From the NCBI GenBank assembly GCA_946530775.1, contig CAMNAH010000016.1, forward strand, positions 1-12,816: a stretch of 12,816 nucleotides of DNA. The letters run 5' to 3'. Below are positions 7,191-12,816 of this stretch, piece after piece (positions within the stretch are counted from its first letter, which is position 1; the number at the start of each line of letters is the position of its first letter). The stretch is from an uncultured Coriobacteriales bacterium (lineage in GTDB: Bacteria > Actinomycetota > Coriobacteriia > Coriobacteriales > Atopobiaceae). Both the position numbers and the translations under genes were made by a program. The notes under the pieces were generated by a model that ran no database searches, was not told the origin of the DNA, and saw only the letters and a list, made by a program, of their open reading frames with translations.

Positions 7191-7521
7191 TGCCGCCTCC
7201 CTTCTGCATGAAGTCGGAGATCAGCCTCTCGCTTGCCTCGTACTCGCTTGCCGGGATGTCCACGCTCCTCTGCGCCAACTCGTCGAATTCGGCAAGGTAG
7301 GCGCTGCCCTGCTCGTCGGCGTAGCCCTCGTGCAAGACGGAGGCGACGGAGCTGGCAGGCACCAAGGAGATGCTGGCCGGGGTGACGTAGCCCAGAGGAT
7401 AGGGCACCACCAGATAGCCGGGCCCCATGTGGTCGCCATCGCGGGTCACGCGGTGGCCCACCGCCACGAAGCGCCGCTCCCCTATCGTGAGGACGCTGCC
7501 GATAGCATGCATGTCAGCCAA
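7183..7521 (-). CDS. DUF4176 family protein (first of two), probable TTG start
   Basis: This 112-aa protein has GSVLTIGERRFVAVG (8-22), YLVVPYPLGYV (36-46) and VASVLHEGYADEQ (59-71), the same signature as the next gene but with a shorter tail and a longer charged loop (HRVTRDGDHMG). The frame opens with TTG at 7521, then ATG at 7512. TTG is preferred because GAGGAGG (7534-7540) is 12 bases away rather than 21, and because TTGGCTGA then overlaps the upstream stop by eight bases, exactly as ATGGCTGA does at the next junction. Both proteins would begin Met-Ala-Asp. Function is unknown; it is most likely a cytosolic accessory of the secretion system. Confidence 0.83.
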   Translation of the reverse strand: MADMHAIGSVLTIGERRFVAVGHRVTRDGDHMGPGYLVVPYPLGYVTPASISLVPASSVASVLHEGYADEQGSAYLAEFDELAQRSVDIPASEYEASERLISDFMQKGGGNG

Positions 7522-8803
7522 TCAGATCACCCGCCTCCTCGCCGCGCGTCACGCCCACGACCTTGCTCTTGGTGTTGGCCAGGTTCACGCGCGTCTTCTT
7601 CGCGGCGCCCTTCACCTGCTCGACGACGTCGCTCGCGAAGGGCTTGCACTTGGTCGTAACGAACTCGGCCACGTGAGCCACGGCCTCGGTGGTCTGCTCG
7701 CGCGTGGCATAGAGCGCGATGCCCCCGCCGATGGCGGCGGCGGCCTGCAGGCCGTACGCGTGGACGAACGAGACCAGCTTCTCCCCGTACTGGGAGAAGG
7801 GGCCCGTCTCAGCAGCAAGCTCGGAATCGGTCACGGCATCGGCTCCGGTTGCATTCGCACCGTCGATGGCGGCGCCCGCGATGCCGTCGAGGGCCTCGCC
7901 CGAAGCGCCGAGCTCATCGCCGTCGATGGTATCGGAGAGAAGGTCGCCCGCCCAATCGTCGAACGAGCCGAGGTCGGATCCACCCAAACCTCCGCCTCCA
8001 CCACCGCCGAGGTCGCTGTCCAGGCCGCCGTCCAGACCGCCTCCCAAGTCAAGGCCTGATTCGCTGAGCTCGGCTTCAAGCTCGGCGGCAGCCTGCTCTG
8101 CGGCTTTGCGCGCGTCCTCCTGGCGCTTCCGCTCGGCCATGATGGACTCGTAGAGCTCGGGGTCCTTCTCACGGATTCCCTCCAGCCACTCGTCCTCCTC
8201 GGCCTTCCGACGCTTCTCCTCGATCTCTGCCCAGAGCTCCGGCCAGTGCTCGCGAACGAAATCGTCGATCGCCTGCTGCTCGGCAGCGGCAGCAGCGGCC
8301 GCGGCGGCGGTGGCGGCTGCAGCGGCTGCCGCCTCCTCCTCTTCCTTCAGCCGTTGCGCCTCGGCGGCAGCGGCGGCTGCGTAGAAACCCTCCGCATGGC
8401 TTTGGCTTTCGAAGCCCGAGCTCCTCACGGCGCCGTTGCCGCTGATGTAGTTGGACTCGTGCTGGACCTTCTTCTCGTTCTCCTGCGTGAGATACGCCAC
8501 CTGGCTGATCGCATCCGCAAGATGGATCGCGGTGCGGGAGGCATCGTCGGCGCACGTCGCTCCCTGACGGGCAGAGATGGCGAAGAAGTTCATCCTTTGA
8601 GCAGCCTTGTTGTTTGCGAAGACCCTCGAGAGATCTCCGTAGAGCTCGTAATGCTCGCTATCGCCGCCACCTCTGCGGTAGGAGATGGAGAGTCGCTTGT
8701 TCAGCTCAAGAAAGTCGAGCGCGATGTCGTGGAGCTCCTCGTAGGCAATGTGGTAGCCCTCGCTTGCAGTTGAGCTCGATGATCCGAATATCAGAGATGA
8801 CAT
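7514..8803 (-). CDS. 429-aa T7SS-associated protein: helical N-terminus, Ala-rich coiled coil, one membrane segment
   Basis: I do not recognise a named family. Residues 1-120 are helical and could be a WXG/LXG-like module without the tryptophan turn. Residues 143-245 form an Ala/Glu/Arg-rich coiled coil that includes a nearly pure alanine run (158-174). Residues 250-280 are Gly/Asp/Leu repeats (LDLGGG, LDGG, SDLGGG). Residues 281-335 are acidic. A hydrophobic segment at about 349-366 (AYGLQAAAAIGGGIALYA) may cross or enter the membrane, followed by a basic tail. The ATG at 8803 has AAGGA 6 bases upstream. Placed between WXG-like genes and DUF4176 genes, it may be a secreted effector or a structural subunit replacing EssA/EsaA, which are absent here; this is inference. 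Confidence 0.8.
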   Translation of the reverse strand: MSSLIFGSSSSTASEGYHIAYEELHDIALDFLELNKRLSISYRRGGGDSEHYELYGDLSRVFANNKAAQRMNFFAISARQGATCADDASRTAIHLADAISQVAYLTQENEKKVQHESNYISGNGAVRSSGFESQSHAEGFYAAAAAAEAQRLKEEEEAAAAAAATAAAAAAAAAEQQAIDDFVREHWPELWAEIEEKRRKAEEDEWLEGIREKDPELYESIMAERKRQEDARKAAEQAAAELEAELSESGLDLGGGLDGGLDSDLGGGGGGGLGGSDLGSFDDWAGDLLSDTIDGDELGASGEALDGIAGAAIDGANATGADAVTDSELAAETGPFSQYGEKLVSFVHAYGLQAAAAIGGGIALYATREQTTEAVAHVAEFVTTKCKPFASDVVEQVKGAAKKTRVNLANTKSKVVGVTRGEEAGDLIG

Positions 8804-8845
8804 GCTACATCCTTGTCGTCATCGTCCTTATCGAAATGATGGTGC

Positions 8846-9178
8846 CTAGGCCTCGGACCACTGCGCCGTCTCGATGGACTCAGCGACGGCCGCCGCCTTC
8901 TTGTCGGCCTCCTGGTACTTGGCCAGCTTGTCCTCGAGGAGCTTGACCACGCCGGAGAGGCTGGTCATGGCTCCCTCGAGCGCCTTCACGTAGGCGCCGA
9001 TGGTGGCGATCATGGAGCTCGCCGCACCGCCGGTGAAGATGTTGGCCGCAGACAGCGCCGCCTGGATGGCCTGCATGGCCTGCATGATGCTCTGGATGCC
9101 GTTGACCTTCTGCTTGTAGCCGGAGATGGCCTCGCTCATCGCCGCGAAATCGACAACGGTAACGCCGTTCTCAGTCAT
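8846..9178 (-). CDS. WXG100-like small helical protein without the tryptophan turn
   Basis: This 110-aa protein is entirely helical with a central break at NIFTGGAASS (46-55) where WXG100 proteins have W-x-G. The first helix (about 10-45) is rich in Met, Gln and Ala; the second runs from about 55 to 105. Near its end is Y88-QEA-D92, which fits the Y-x-x-x-D/E export motif of actinobacterial T7SS substrates. A protein lacking W-x-G but carrying Y-x-x-x-D is typical of one partner in an Esx heterodimer, so the WST protein encoded just upstream is a plausible partner (inferred). The ATG at 9178 has GAGAGGAG 8 bases upstream. Confidence 0.78.
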   Translation of the reverse strand: MTENGVTVVDFAAMSEAISGYKQKVNGIQSIMQAMQAIQAALSAANIFTGGAASSMIATIGAYVKALEGAMTSLSGVVKLLEDKLAKYQEADKKAAAVAESIETAQWSEA

Positions 9179-9235
9179 TGTTGGTTCTCCTCTCGTGGAA
9201 AAGACGGTTCATGGGCAGGTAGACGCGCTCAGCGC

Positions 9236-9511
9236 CTAGCCCTGCTCGGCGTTCTTGTAGGCGTCGCTGATCTGCTGGAGGGCGTCGGCCTCCTTGGTGC
9301 CCGACTCGTAGAGCTTGCGGCCCGCGTCGAGGAACGACGTGAAGCGGTCGGTGAACTCCTTCTTGTCCTCGGTGGACCACTGCGCGGCCGAGAGCATGCT
9401 CTCCTGGATGCCGCCGAGGTCGTCGAGGATCTTGCTGAGCTGGCCGAGCTGCTCGGTGAGCTGGCCGTGCTGCTTTCCGACCTCGCTGTAGTTGATGGAG
9501 TAGTTTGCCAT
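9236..9511 (-). CDS. WXG100-family protein (WST variant)
   Basis: This 91-aa protein has helix 1 at about 7-42, the turn W45-S-T47 (SAAQWSTEDKKEF) in place of W-x-G, and helix 2 at about 49-87. The last turn contains Y85-KNA-E89, a Y-x-x-x-E export-type motif. Size, heptad-like leucines and the aromatic after the turn (F53) fit the Esx fold. The ATG at 9511 follows GAAAGGA at normal spacing. Unlike most of this operon it does not overlap its neighbours: it has a 62-base leader containing a very stable GC hairpin and a 57-base gap behind it, which may give it a separate expression level. It is probably a secreted substrate or dimer partner. Confidence 0.85.
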   Translation of the reverse strand: MANYSINYSEVGKQHGQLTEQLGQLSKILDDLGGIQESMLSAAQWSTEDKKEFTDRFTSFLDAGRKLYESGTKEADALQQISDAYKNAEQG

Positions 9512-9544
9512 GTCCTGTTCCTTTCTCGCTGATGATCCAACCCA

Positions 9545-9561
9545 GCCGCCCGAAGGGCGGC
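9545..9561 (-). promoter_or_regulatory. Stable GC hairpin upstream of the WST WXG100 gene
   Basis: A perfect 7-base stem GCCGCCC / GGGCGGC (9545-9551, 9555-9561) closes a 3-base loop. It starts 12 bases after the stop of the 148-aa gene and lies 33 bases before the WST protein start. No T run follows, so full termination is unlikely. It could block 3'-to-5' decay of the upstream message, mark an RNA cleavage boundary, or partly attenuate transcription. Confidence 0.55.
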
Positions 9562-9573
9562 ATAGAACCGTGA

Positions 9574-10020
9574 TTAGGGATAGCTGATCTCGACGCCGAG
9601 AATACTTCCTCCGCTGCCCATCCTGATGTATCCTTTCTTGGGCGTGTTGTACTGAGGATTCGACGCAAGCCAGCTGCGCGTCCCGATGATGGCGTTGACA
9701 AGGGTCGTGAGGTCGGCCGCCGTGGTCTCGTAGAACTGGATGGACTCGTCGATCTCCTCAGCGCAGGTGGTGATGGCGCTGCGGATCTCCCTGGTATGCG
9801 CCTCATCCCAAAGCGCGGCGATATCATCGCCGTGCCCTATGACGCCGTCGCGGTAGCGCTTGAGATCCTCGATCCAACGCTCCAACCTGTGGAGGGCGGT
9901 CTTGAGATCGTTTTCGTTGGATGCGAGGATGTCGGCGAACAGGATCTCGACCTTGTTGCCGTTCTTGAGCCTGATGGCGACACGCGATACATTGAACTTG
10001 ATCTCCTTAACCCCTGCCAT
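9574..10020 (-). CDS. WXG100-like protein with extra N-terminal strand region (WDE variant)
   Basis: In this 148-aa protein the first 32 residues look like beta strands (IKFNVSRVAIRLKNGNKVEILFADI). A helix (about 36-60), a turn with W71-D-E73 (AALWDEAHTREI) and a second long helix (about 75-115) follow. The last 30 residues are polar and glycine-containing (KKGYIRMGSGGSILG). The central helical hairpin fits an Esx-like module, while both ends are additions not found in standard 100-residue members. The ATG at 10020 follows GGGAGG at 9 bases, and the upstream stop TAG sits just before that ribosome site. Function is unknown; an adaptor or modified substrate are possibilities. Confidence 0.72.
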   Translation of the reverse strand: MAGVKEIKFNVSRVAIRLKNGNKVEILFADILASNENDLKTALHRLERWIEDLKRYRDGVIGHGDDIAALWDEAHTREIRSAITTCAEEIDESIQFYETTAADLTTLVNAIIGTRSWLASNPQYNTPKKGYIRMGSGGSILGVEISYP

Positions 10021-10034
10021 ATGCCATCACCTCC

Positions 10035-10523
10035 CTACTCCGCTGCCGTCCACTCGACGCCCTCGACGCTCTGGGCGATCACCTCGGCCTTGGTGATGAC
10101 GCCCTCGTACTCGTCGGCATACGAGATGAGTTCGCGGGGATACTCCGAAAGGTCCTTAACGCAACGCTCGTAGTCTGCGAGGCCCTGAGGACACCACTCG
10201 CGGAAGAACTCGGCGGCCTCGCCGGTCCAATAGCCCTCGCTCGCCGCCACGAGCTCGCGCACGGTCTGGATGATCTCGCTCAGTTCGTCGAGCGCTGCGC
10301 GCCCGGACTCGGCCACCCTGCGGAGCTCCTCGGTATTGACCTCGAGATAGTCGCCGCCGGCAGATGCCGTGGTTTTGCGGTGAGCGCCCAGGGGGCTCAG
10401 GCCAGGCGACGTCTTCGAGGTGTTCGCCGCGTTCGCGACGGCGGCGGCGACCCCGGGCGACATATGCACCGCTCCCGTGTGGGGCGTGCGCGCCTTCGCT
10501 GCATGTTCATTCGCTTCGGGCAT
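10035..10523 (-). CDS. WXG100 protein with N-terminal low-complexity extension (WTG)
   Basis: This 162-aa protein carries a canonical turn W-T-G (residues 99-101 from this start, in SEGYWTGEAAEFFREW) between helices at about 62-95 and 103-150, so residues 58-162 form a full WXG100 domain. The first 57 residues are a Ser/Thr/Ala/Pro-rich, probably disordered tail, which is rare in this family. Two ATGs are adjacent (10526 and 10523); the second is preferred because GGGGAGG is 6 rather than 3 bases away. It follows the 105-aa WKG gene with a 12-base gap, so the two are likely co-expressed. It may be a secreted dimer partner whose tail mediates a specific contact. Confidence 0.85.
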   Translation of the reverse strand: MPEANEHAAKARTPHTGAVHMSPGVAAAVANAANTSKTSPGLSPLGAHRKTTASAGGDYLEVNTEELRRVAESGRAALDELSEIIQTVRELVAASEGYWTGEAAEFFREWCPQGLADYERCVKDLSEYPRELISYADEYEGVITKAEVIAQSVEGVEWTAAE

Positions 10524-10535
10524 CATGCACCTCCC

Positions 10536-10853
10536 CTACTTCGCTAGCTCGCTTTTGACGGCGGCATCGATATCCGCCTCGAGCACCATGTAGAGCTTGA
10601 TGGCCTTCTCGACGAACTCCGCCTGGTACTTGAGGAAGTCGATGTCCGTCGTGTAGGCCCCCACCCAGAAGAACCGGTCTTCGAAGTACTTGACGAAGGC
10701 GTCGTGGTTCGGGCCCTTCCAGGTGTTCTCGAGCCCCGCGACATCGGCTTCCATCTGCTTCGCGAGCTCCAAGGCGCGATCGGCCGCTTCCTGGAGAGCG
10801 GTATGGAGCTTTGCCATCTCCTGATAGTTGACGTTAAGCACCTTGTATGCCAT
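10536..10853 (-). CDS. WXG100-family protein (WKG)
   Basis: This 105-aa protein has the classical Esx layout: helix 1 (about 8-42), canonical W45-K-G47 (LENTWKGPNHDAFVKYF) and helix 2 (about 50-100). Y88-MVL-E92 fits the Y-x-x-x-D/E export motif. It has no signal peptide, as usual for this family. The ATG at 10853 lies 9 bases after the stop of the WSS gene; the ribosome site AAGGA overlaps that stop codon (TAAGGA), so translation is probably coupled. It is a good candidate for a true secreted substrate of this system. Confidence 0.92.
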   Translation of the reverse strand: MAYKVLNVNYQEMAKLHTALQEAADRALELAKQMEADVAGLENTWKGPNHDAFVKYFEDRFFWVGAYTTDIDFLKYQAEFVEKAIKLYMVLEADIDAAVKSELAK

Positions 10854-10862
10854 GGGTGTTCC

Positions 10863-11210
10863 TTAGATGATCTCTTCGGGCCAGACCGGCATCTCGACGG
10901 CTTCGGAGATGCCCTCCGCCCTCTTCTCGGCGGTTCCGTGCCGCGTCGACGCATCCTCGAGCGTCTTCGACAGCTTCCTGAGGTCCTCCGGGCGATCCTT
11001 GAAATCCTTGATCGCCTTGGCGTAGTCGTTCATGAGCGACTGCGCCGCGGGACTGCTCCAGGCGTCCGTCAGGTCGCCGAAGGTCTTCTCGAAGGAATTC
11101 GCAGCGGCATCCAGATCGACTGCTCTGTTGGCCAGGAATTCCTGGCATCGATTGATTGCGAACGTATCTACTGCGGAAATCGTGTTGTCGGAAACGACCT
11201 CATCTGACAT
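10863..11210 (-). CDS. WXG100-like protein (WSS variant)
   Basis: This 115-aa protein has helix 1 at about 11-46, the turn W51-S-S53 (LTDAWSSPAAQSLMNDYA) and helix 2 at about 54-105, ending in VWPEEII. The serine in place of glycine is a mild deviation of the turn. The ATG at 11210 (MSDEVV) is chosen because AAAGGAG (11220-11226) is 9 bases upstream; a TTG at 11219 in the same frame directly abuts that site and is too close. Position between two canonical W-x-G genes suggests it shares their expression and could be a dimer partner of one of them. Confidence 0.87.
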   Translation of the reverse strand: MSDEVVSDNTISAVDTFAINRCQEFLANRAVDLDAAANSFEKTFGDLTDAWSSPAAQSLMNDYAKAIKDFKDRPEDLRKLSKTLEDASTRHGTAEKRAEGISEAVEMPVWPEEII

Positions 11211-11243
11211 AGTCCCCAACTCCTTTCCTGCACTATGGGACGG

Positions 11244-11546
11244 CTACTTGCCGGCGATGGTCGACTCGATGGCGGAGATCATGCTCTCGTAGGTGCGGAC
11301 CGCGCCCGAGAGGTTTTCCGCAACAACCTTGAGCTCTTTGCTTACCGTGTACACACCCTCCTTGTAGGTGTCGTACTCCTCGGCGAACTGCTGTGCATCG
11401 GCTCCCTGCCAGCTGGTCGGACCGATCAGCGTGTCCACCTGGTCGGTGCACTGCTTCATGACCATCTCGATGGAGGCATAGCCGTCTTCGATAGTCGCAA
11501 GCGCCTTCCTCATCTTGTTGATGTTGATCTTCAGGGGATTGCTCAT
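11244..11546 (-). CDS. WXG100-family protein, canonical (WQG)
   Basis: This protein is exactly 100 residues from the ATG at 11546, with helix 1 (about 6-42), canonical W46-Q-G48 (IGPTSWQGADAQQFAEEYD) and helix 2 (about 50-96). It is the most typical EsxA-like member in the window and directly follows EssC with about a 24-base gap. The start is taken at 11546 because GAGGAG is 6 bases away; a GTG one codon earlier is only 3 bases away. No Y-x-x-x-D/E motif is seen in its C-terminal part. It is likely an EsxA-type substrate or core component needed for secretion. Confidence 0.93.
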   Translation of the reverse strand: MSNPLKININKMRKALATIEDGYASIEMVMKQCTDQVDTLIGPTSWQGADAQQFAEEYDTYKEGVYTVSKELKVVAENLSGAVRTYESMISAIESTIAGK

Positions 11547-11570
11547 CACATGCTCCTCTCTCGCGTATGG

Positions 11571-12815
11571 TTACGCGCTGGTACCCGATGCCGTATCCGT
11601 CTGTGCCGGTTCCACCACTCGCACGCTGGTGATCTGGCCCTTCATGGCCATGAAGCCGTCGGTGGGCGCCGCGGGGGCGTTGTACTCGGGCAGCGTGCGG
11701 GCGTACGAGAAGATCATCTGGTTGCCGAAGCCGCTGCCGATCCACAGGCCGTTGCCCGTCTGCTTGAAGAACGTGTACCACGGCTCGACGAAGCCCTTGG
11801 TGCGCATGGCCTCGATGCCCGCGACCATGACCACCTTGTGCTTGGTGCGCTCGTTCACGAGCAGGTCCTCGAGCCACGCCTTGCCGGTGGGCGTGAGCCC
11901 GGACATGGTCTTGATCATGTTGGTGAAGATGTAGTACTCGGCCTGCTTGGGCTTGGGCGGTAGGCTCCTGATGAAGGCATCGGCGTCGTCCGCCGTGGTG
12001 ATGACCCACGGGTCGTCGACCTTGCCGAGCAGACCAGCCTCGTCGATGAAGCGGTACTCGGCGCCGTTGGCGATGAGGGTCTCGCGCAGGCCCTTGTAGT
12101 AGCTGGAGAGCACGTCGGCATCCTCGCCCACCACCAGCATGTAGGCATATTTGGTCGTGTTGAAGAAGACAGGCTCCACGCCCTGCTTGGAGAAACCCAC
12201 GGGCACGGTGTGCGCGGGCAGCTCGCCCATATCGGCCGCGGTGACGTGCGCCGGCAGCACCGGGATGGTGCGTGCCCGAGCCGGGCTGTCGGCCTTGAGA
12301 CGTGCGGCGAGCGCGGCGATGACGGCGGGCTCCTCCTCCACATCCATGGCGATGGAGCCGCCCTGGAACGCGAAGGCCTCCTTGTCGATGTTGATGAGGC
12401 CGCGGCCCGCGTTGGTGGGCGTGGGGGCGTGGCGCGCGTTGGTGAGGATGTAGGTCGCGTCGCTCATGTCGCTCATGGCGAGCACCACGTCCATCGCGCA
12501 GTTCTGCTTGAGCTTCATGCCCGCGGTGTTGGAGTTGGCGCCAGTCATGAGGAAGTACACGCCGCACATGGGGCCGTCCATGGCAAGGCTGACCAGGCGG
12601 TCGTACAGGCGATCATAGCGCTCGCGGAACGAGGCCAGGTTGTCGAGGGCAACCACGATGCGCGCCAGCGGCTCGGCGCCGTTGGCGGCGGCCCACTTGT
12701 TGTAGCCGTCGATGGAGCGGTGCTGCGCCACGATCTGCTTGCGGTCCTCGACGAAGCGGGTGAGCAGCTTGAAGAGGTTCTCGATGCGCTCGTCCTCGCC
12801 CGCCACGCAGACGCC
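11571..12815 (-). CDS. essC: EssC-type FtsK/SpoIIIE ATPase, C-terminal part (partial)
   Basis: The last 414 residues of the T7SS motor are visible; the start lies beyond the right edge. Residues about 1-155 of the visible part are the end of an FtsK/SpoIIIE ATPase domain, with a Walker B-like ARIVVALDN (51-59) and the following VYFLMTGANSN and VVLAMSD strands. From about 200 on is the final ATPase domain, where the P-loop position reads VVGEDADVLSS (228-238) without the Gly-Lys-Ser/Thr, so it is degenerate, as is common for the third domain of EssC. That domain usually contacts substrates at the cytosolic end. The tail is short (EPAQTDTASGTSA). It is the first gene seen of the operon, followed after about 24 bases by an EsxA-like gene. 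Confidence 0.9.
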   Translation of the reverse strand, partial: GVCVAGEDERIENLFKLLTRFVEDRKQIVAQHRSIDGYNKWAAANGAEPLARIVVALDNLASFRERYDRLYDRLVSLAMDGPMCGVYFLMTGANSNTAGMKLKQNCAMDVVLAMSDMSDATYILTNARHAPTPTNAGRGLINIDKEAFAFQGGSIAMDVEEEPAVIAALAARLKADSPARARTIPVLPAHVTAADMGELPAHTVPVGFSKQGVEPVFFNTTKYAYMLVVGEDADVLSSYYKGLRETLIANGAEYRFIDEAGLLGKVDDPWVITTADDADAFIRSLPPKPKQAEYYIFTNMIKTMSGLTPTGKAWLEDLLVNERTKHKVVMVAGIEAMRTKGFVEPWYTFFKQTGNGLWIGSGFGNQMIFSYARTLPEYNAPAAPTDGFMAMKGQITSVRVVEPAQTDTASGTSA

Positions 12816-12816
12816 G

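Noticed and set aside
8270..8400. GCN-rich tract read as a possible tandem DNA repeat
   Set aside because: It encodes the alanine-rich coiled coil of the 429-aa protein with mixed codons and no fixed repeat unit.
8812..8829. Minus-strand 18-mer AAGGACGATGACGACAAG, which equals most of the commonly used FLAG epitope coding sequence
   Set aside because: It lies in a non-coding gap and its end forms the AAGGA ribosome site of the 429-aa gene; no reading frame with a start uses it. Treated as coincidence, not as an engineered tag.
11211..11219. TTG at 11219 as start of the WSS gene
   Set aside because: It directly abuts the AAAGGAG site, whereas the ATG at 11210 has ideal spacing.
12804..12806. 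GTG at 12806 as a start codon of the rightmost gene
   Set aside because: The frame stays open to the window edge and the sequence begins inside an ATPase domain, so this is an internal codon of EssC.
1..12816. tRNA, rRNA, CRISPR array, transposase or integrase genes
   Set aside because: No cloverleaf, repeat-spacer pattern or recombinase motifs were seen on either strand.

Overview
This window reads as one long, densely packed minus-strand operon for a type VII (WXG100/Esx) secretion system, followed by its own sensor/regulator genes. High G+C, almost exclusive G/C at third codon positions, strong GGAGG ribosome sites, and a Gram-positive type VII secretion system (T7SSb) core combined with a LuxR-type two-component system point to a high-GC Gram-positive. 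A Coriobacteriia-type actinomycete (Collinsella/Olsenella-like) is my best guess; this placement is inferred and no marker gene confirms it.

Layout in transcription order (right to left). 12815-11571: C-terminal part of an EssC-family FtsK/SpoIIIE ATPase, cut by the window edge. 11546-10035: four small WXG100-type proteins, three with a true W-x-G turn (WQG, WKG, WTG) and one with WSS. 10020-8846: three more small helical proteins in which the turn is altered (WDE, WST) or lost. 8803-7514: a 429-aa protein with a helical N-terminus, Ala-rich coiled coil, Gly/Asp-rich linker and one membrane segment. 7521-6768: two overlapping DUF4176 proteins. 6771-6496: an EsaB/YukD-like ubiquitin-fold protein. 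6409-4515: two tandem paralogous YukC/EssB-like (DUF6382-like) soluble pseudokinase proteins, the second with a proline-rich linker and an FHA domain. 4470-3795: two further degenerate WXG100-like proteins (WDD, WEN). 3732-190: a membrane sensor with a multi-spanning 7TM-type N-terminus and a vestigial kinase core, a histidine kinase with an intact ATP site, and a LuxR-type response regulator, joined by 4- and 8-base overlaps.

The leftmost 65 bases hold the end of a convergent plus-strand gene. Between it and the regulator lies a 105-base element with 23-base inverted arms. Three other hairpins sit in intercistronic gaps (about 9545, 6427-6484 and 3778) and could set relative expression inside the operon.

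How it may work together (inference): EssC is the motor, and EsaB-like and YukC-like proteins are its cytosolic partners. The WXG-like family supplies secreted dimers, chaperones or targeting adaptors. DUF4176 proteins are common companions of Gram-positive T7SS loci. The terminal sensor pair and LuxR regulator probably control the locus. EsaA, EssA and large LXG-type toxins are not in the window. The most unusual points are the unusually large graded family of WXG-like proteins, the soluble YukC duplication with an FHA fusion, and the split sensor.
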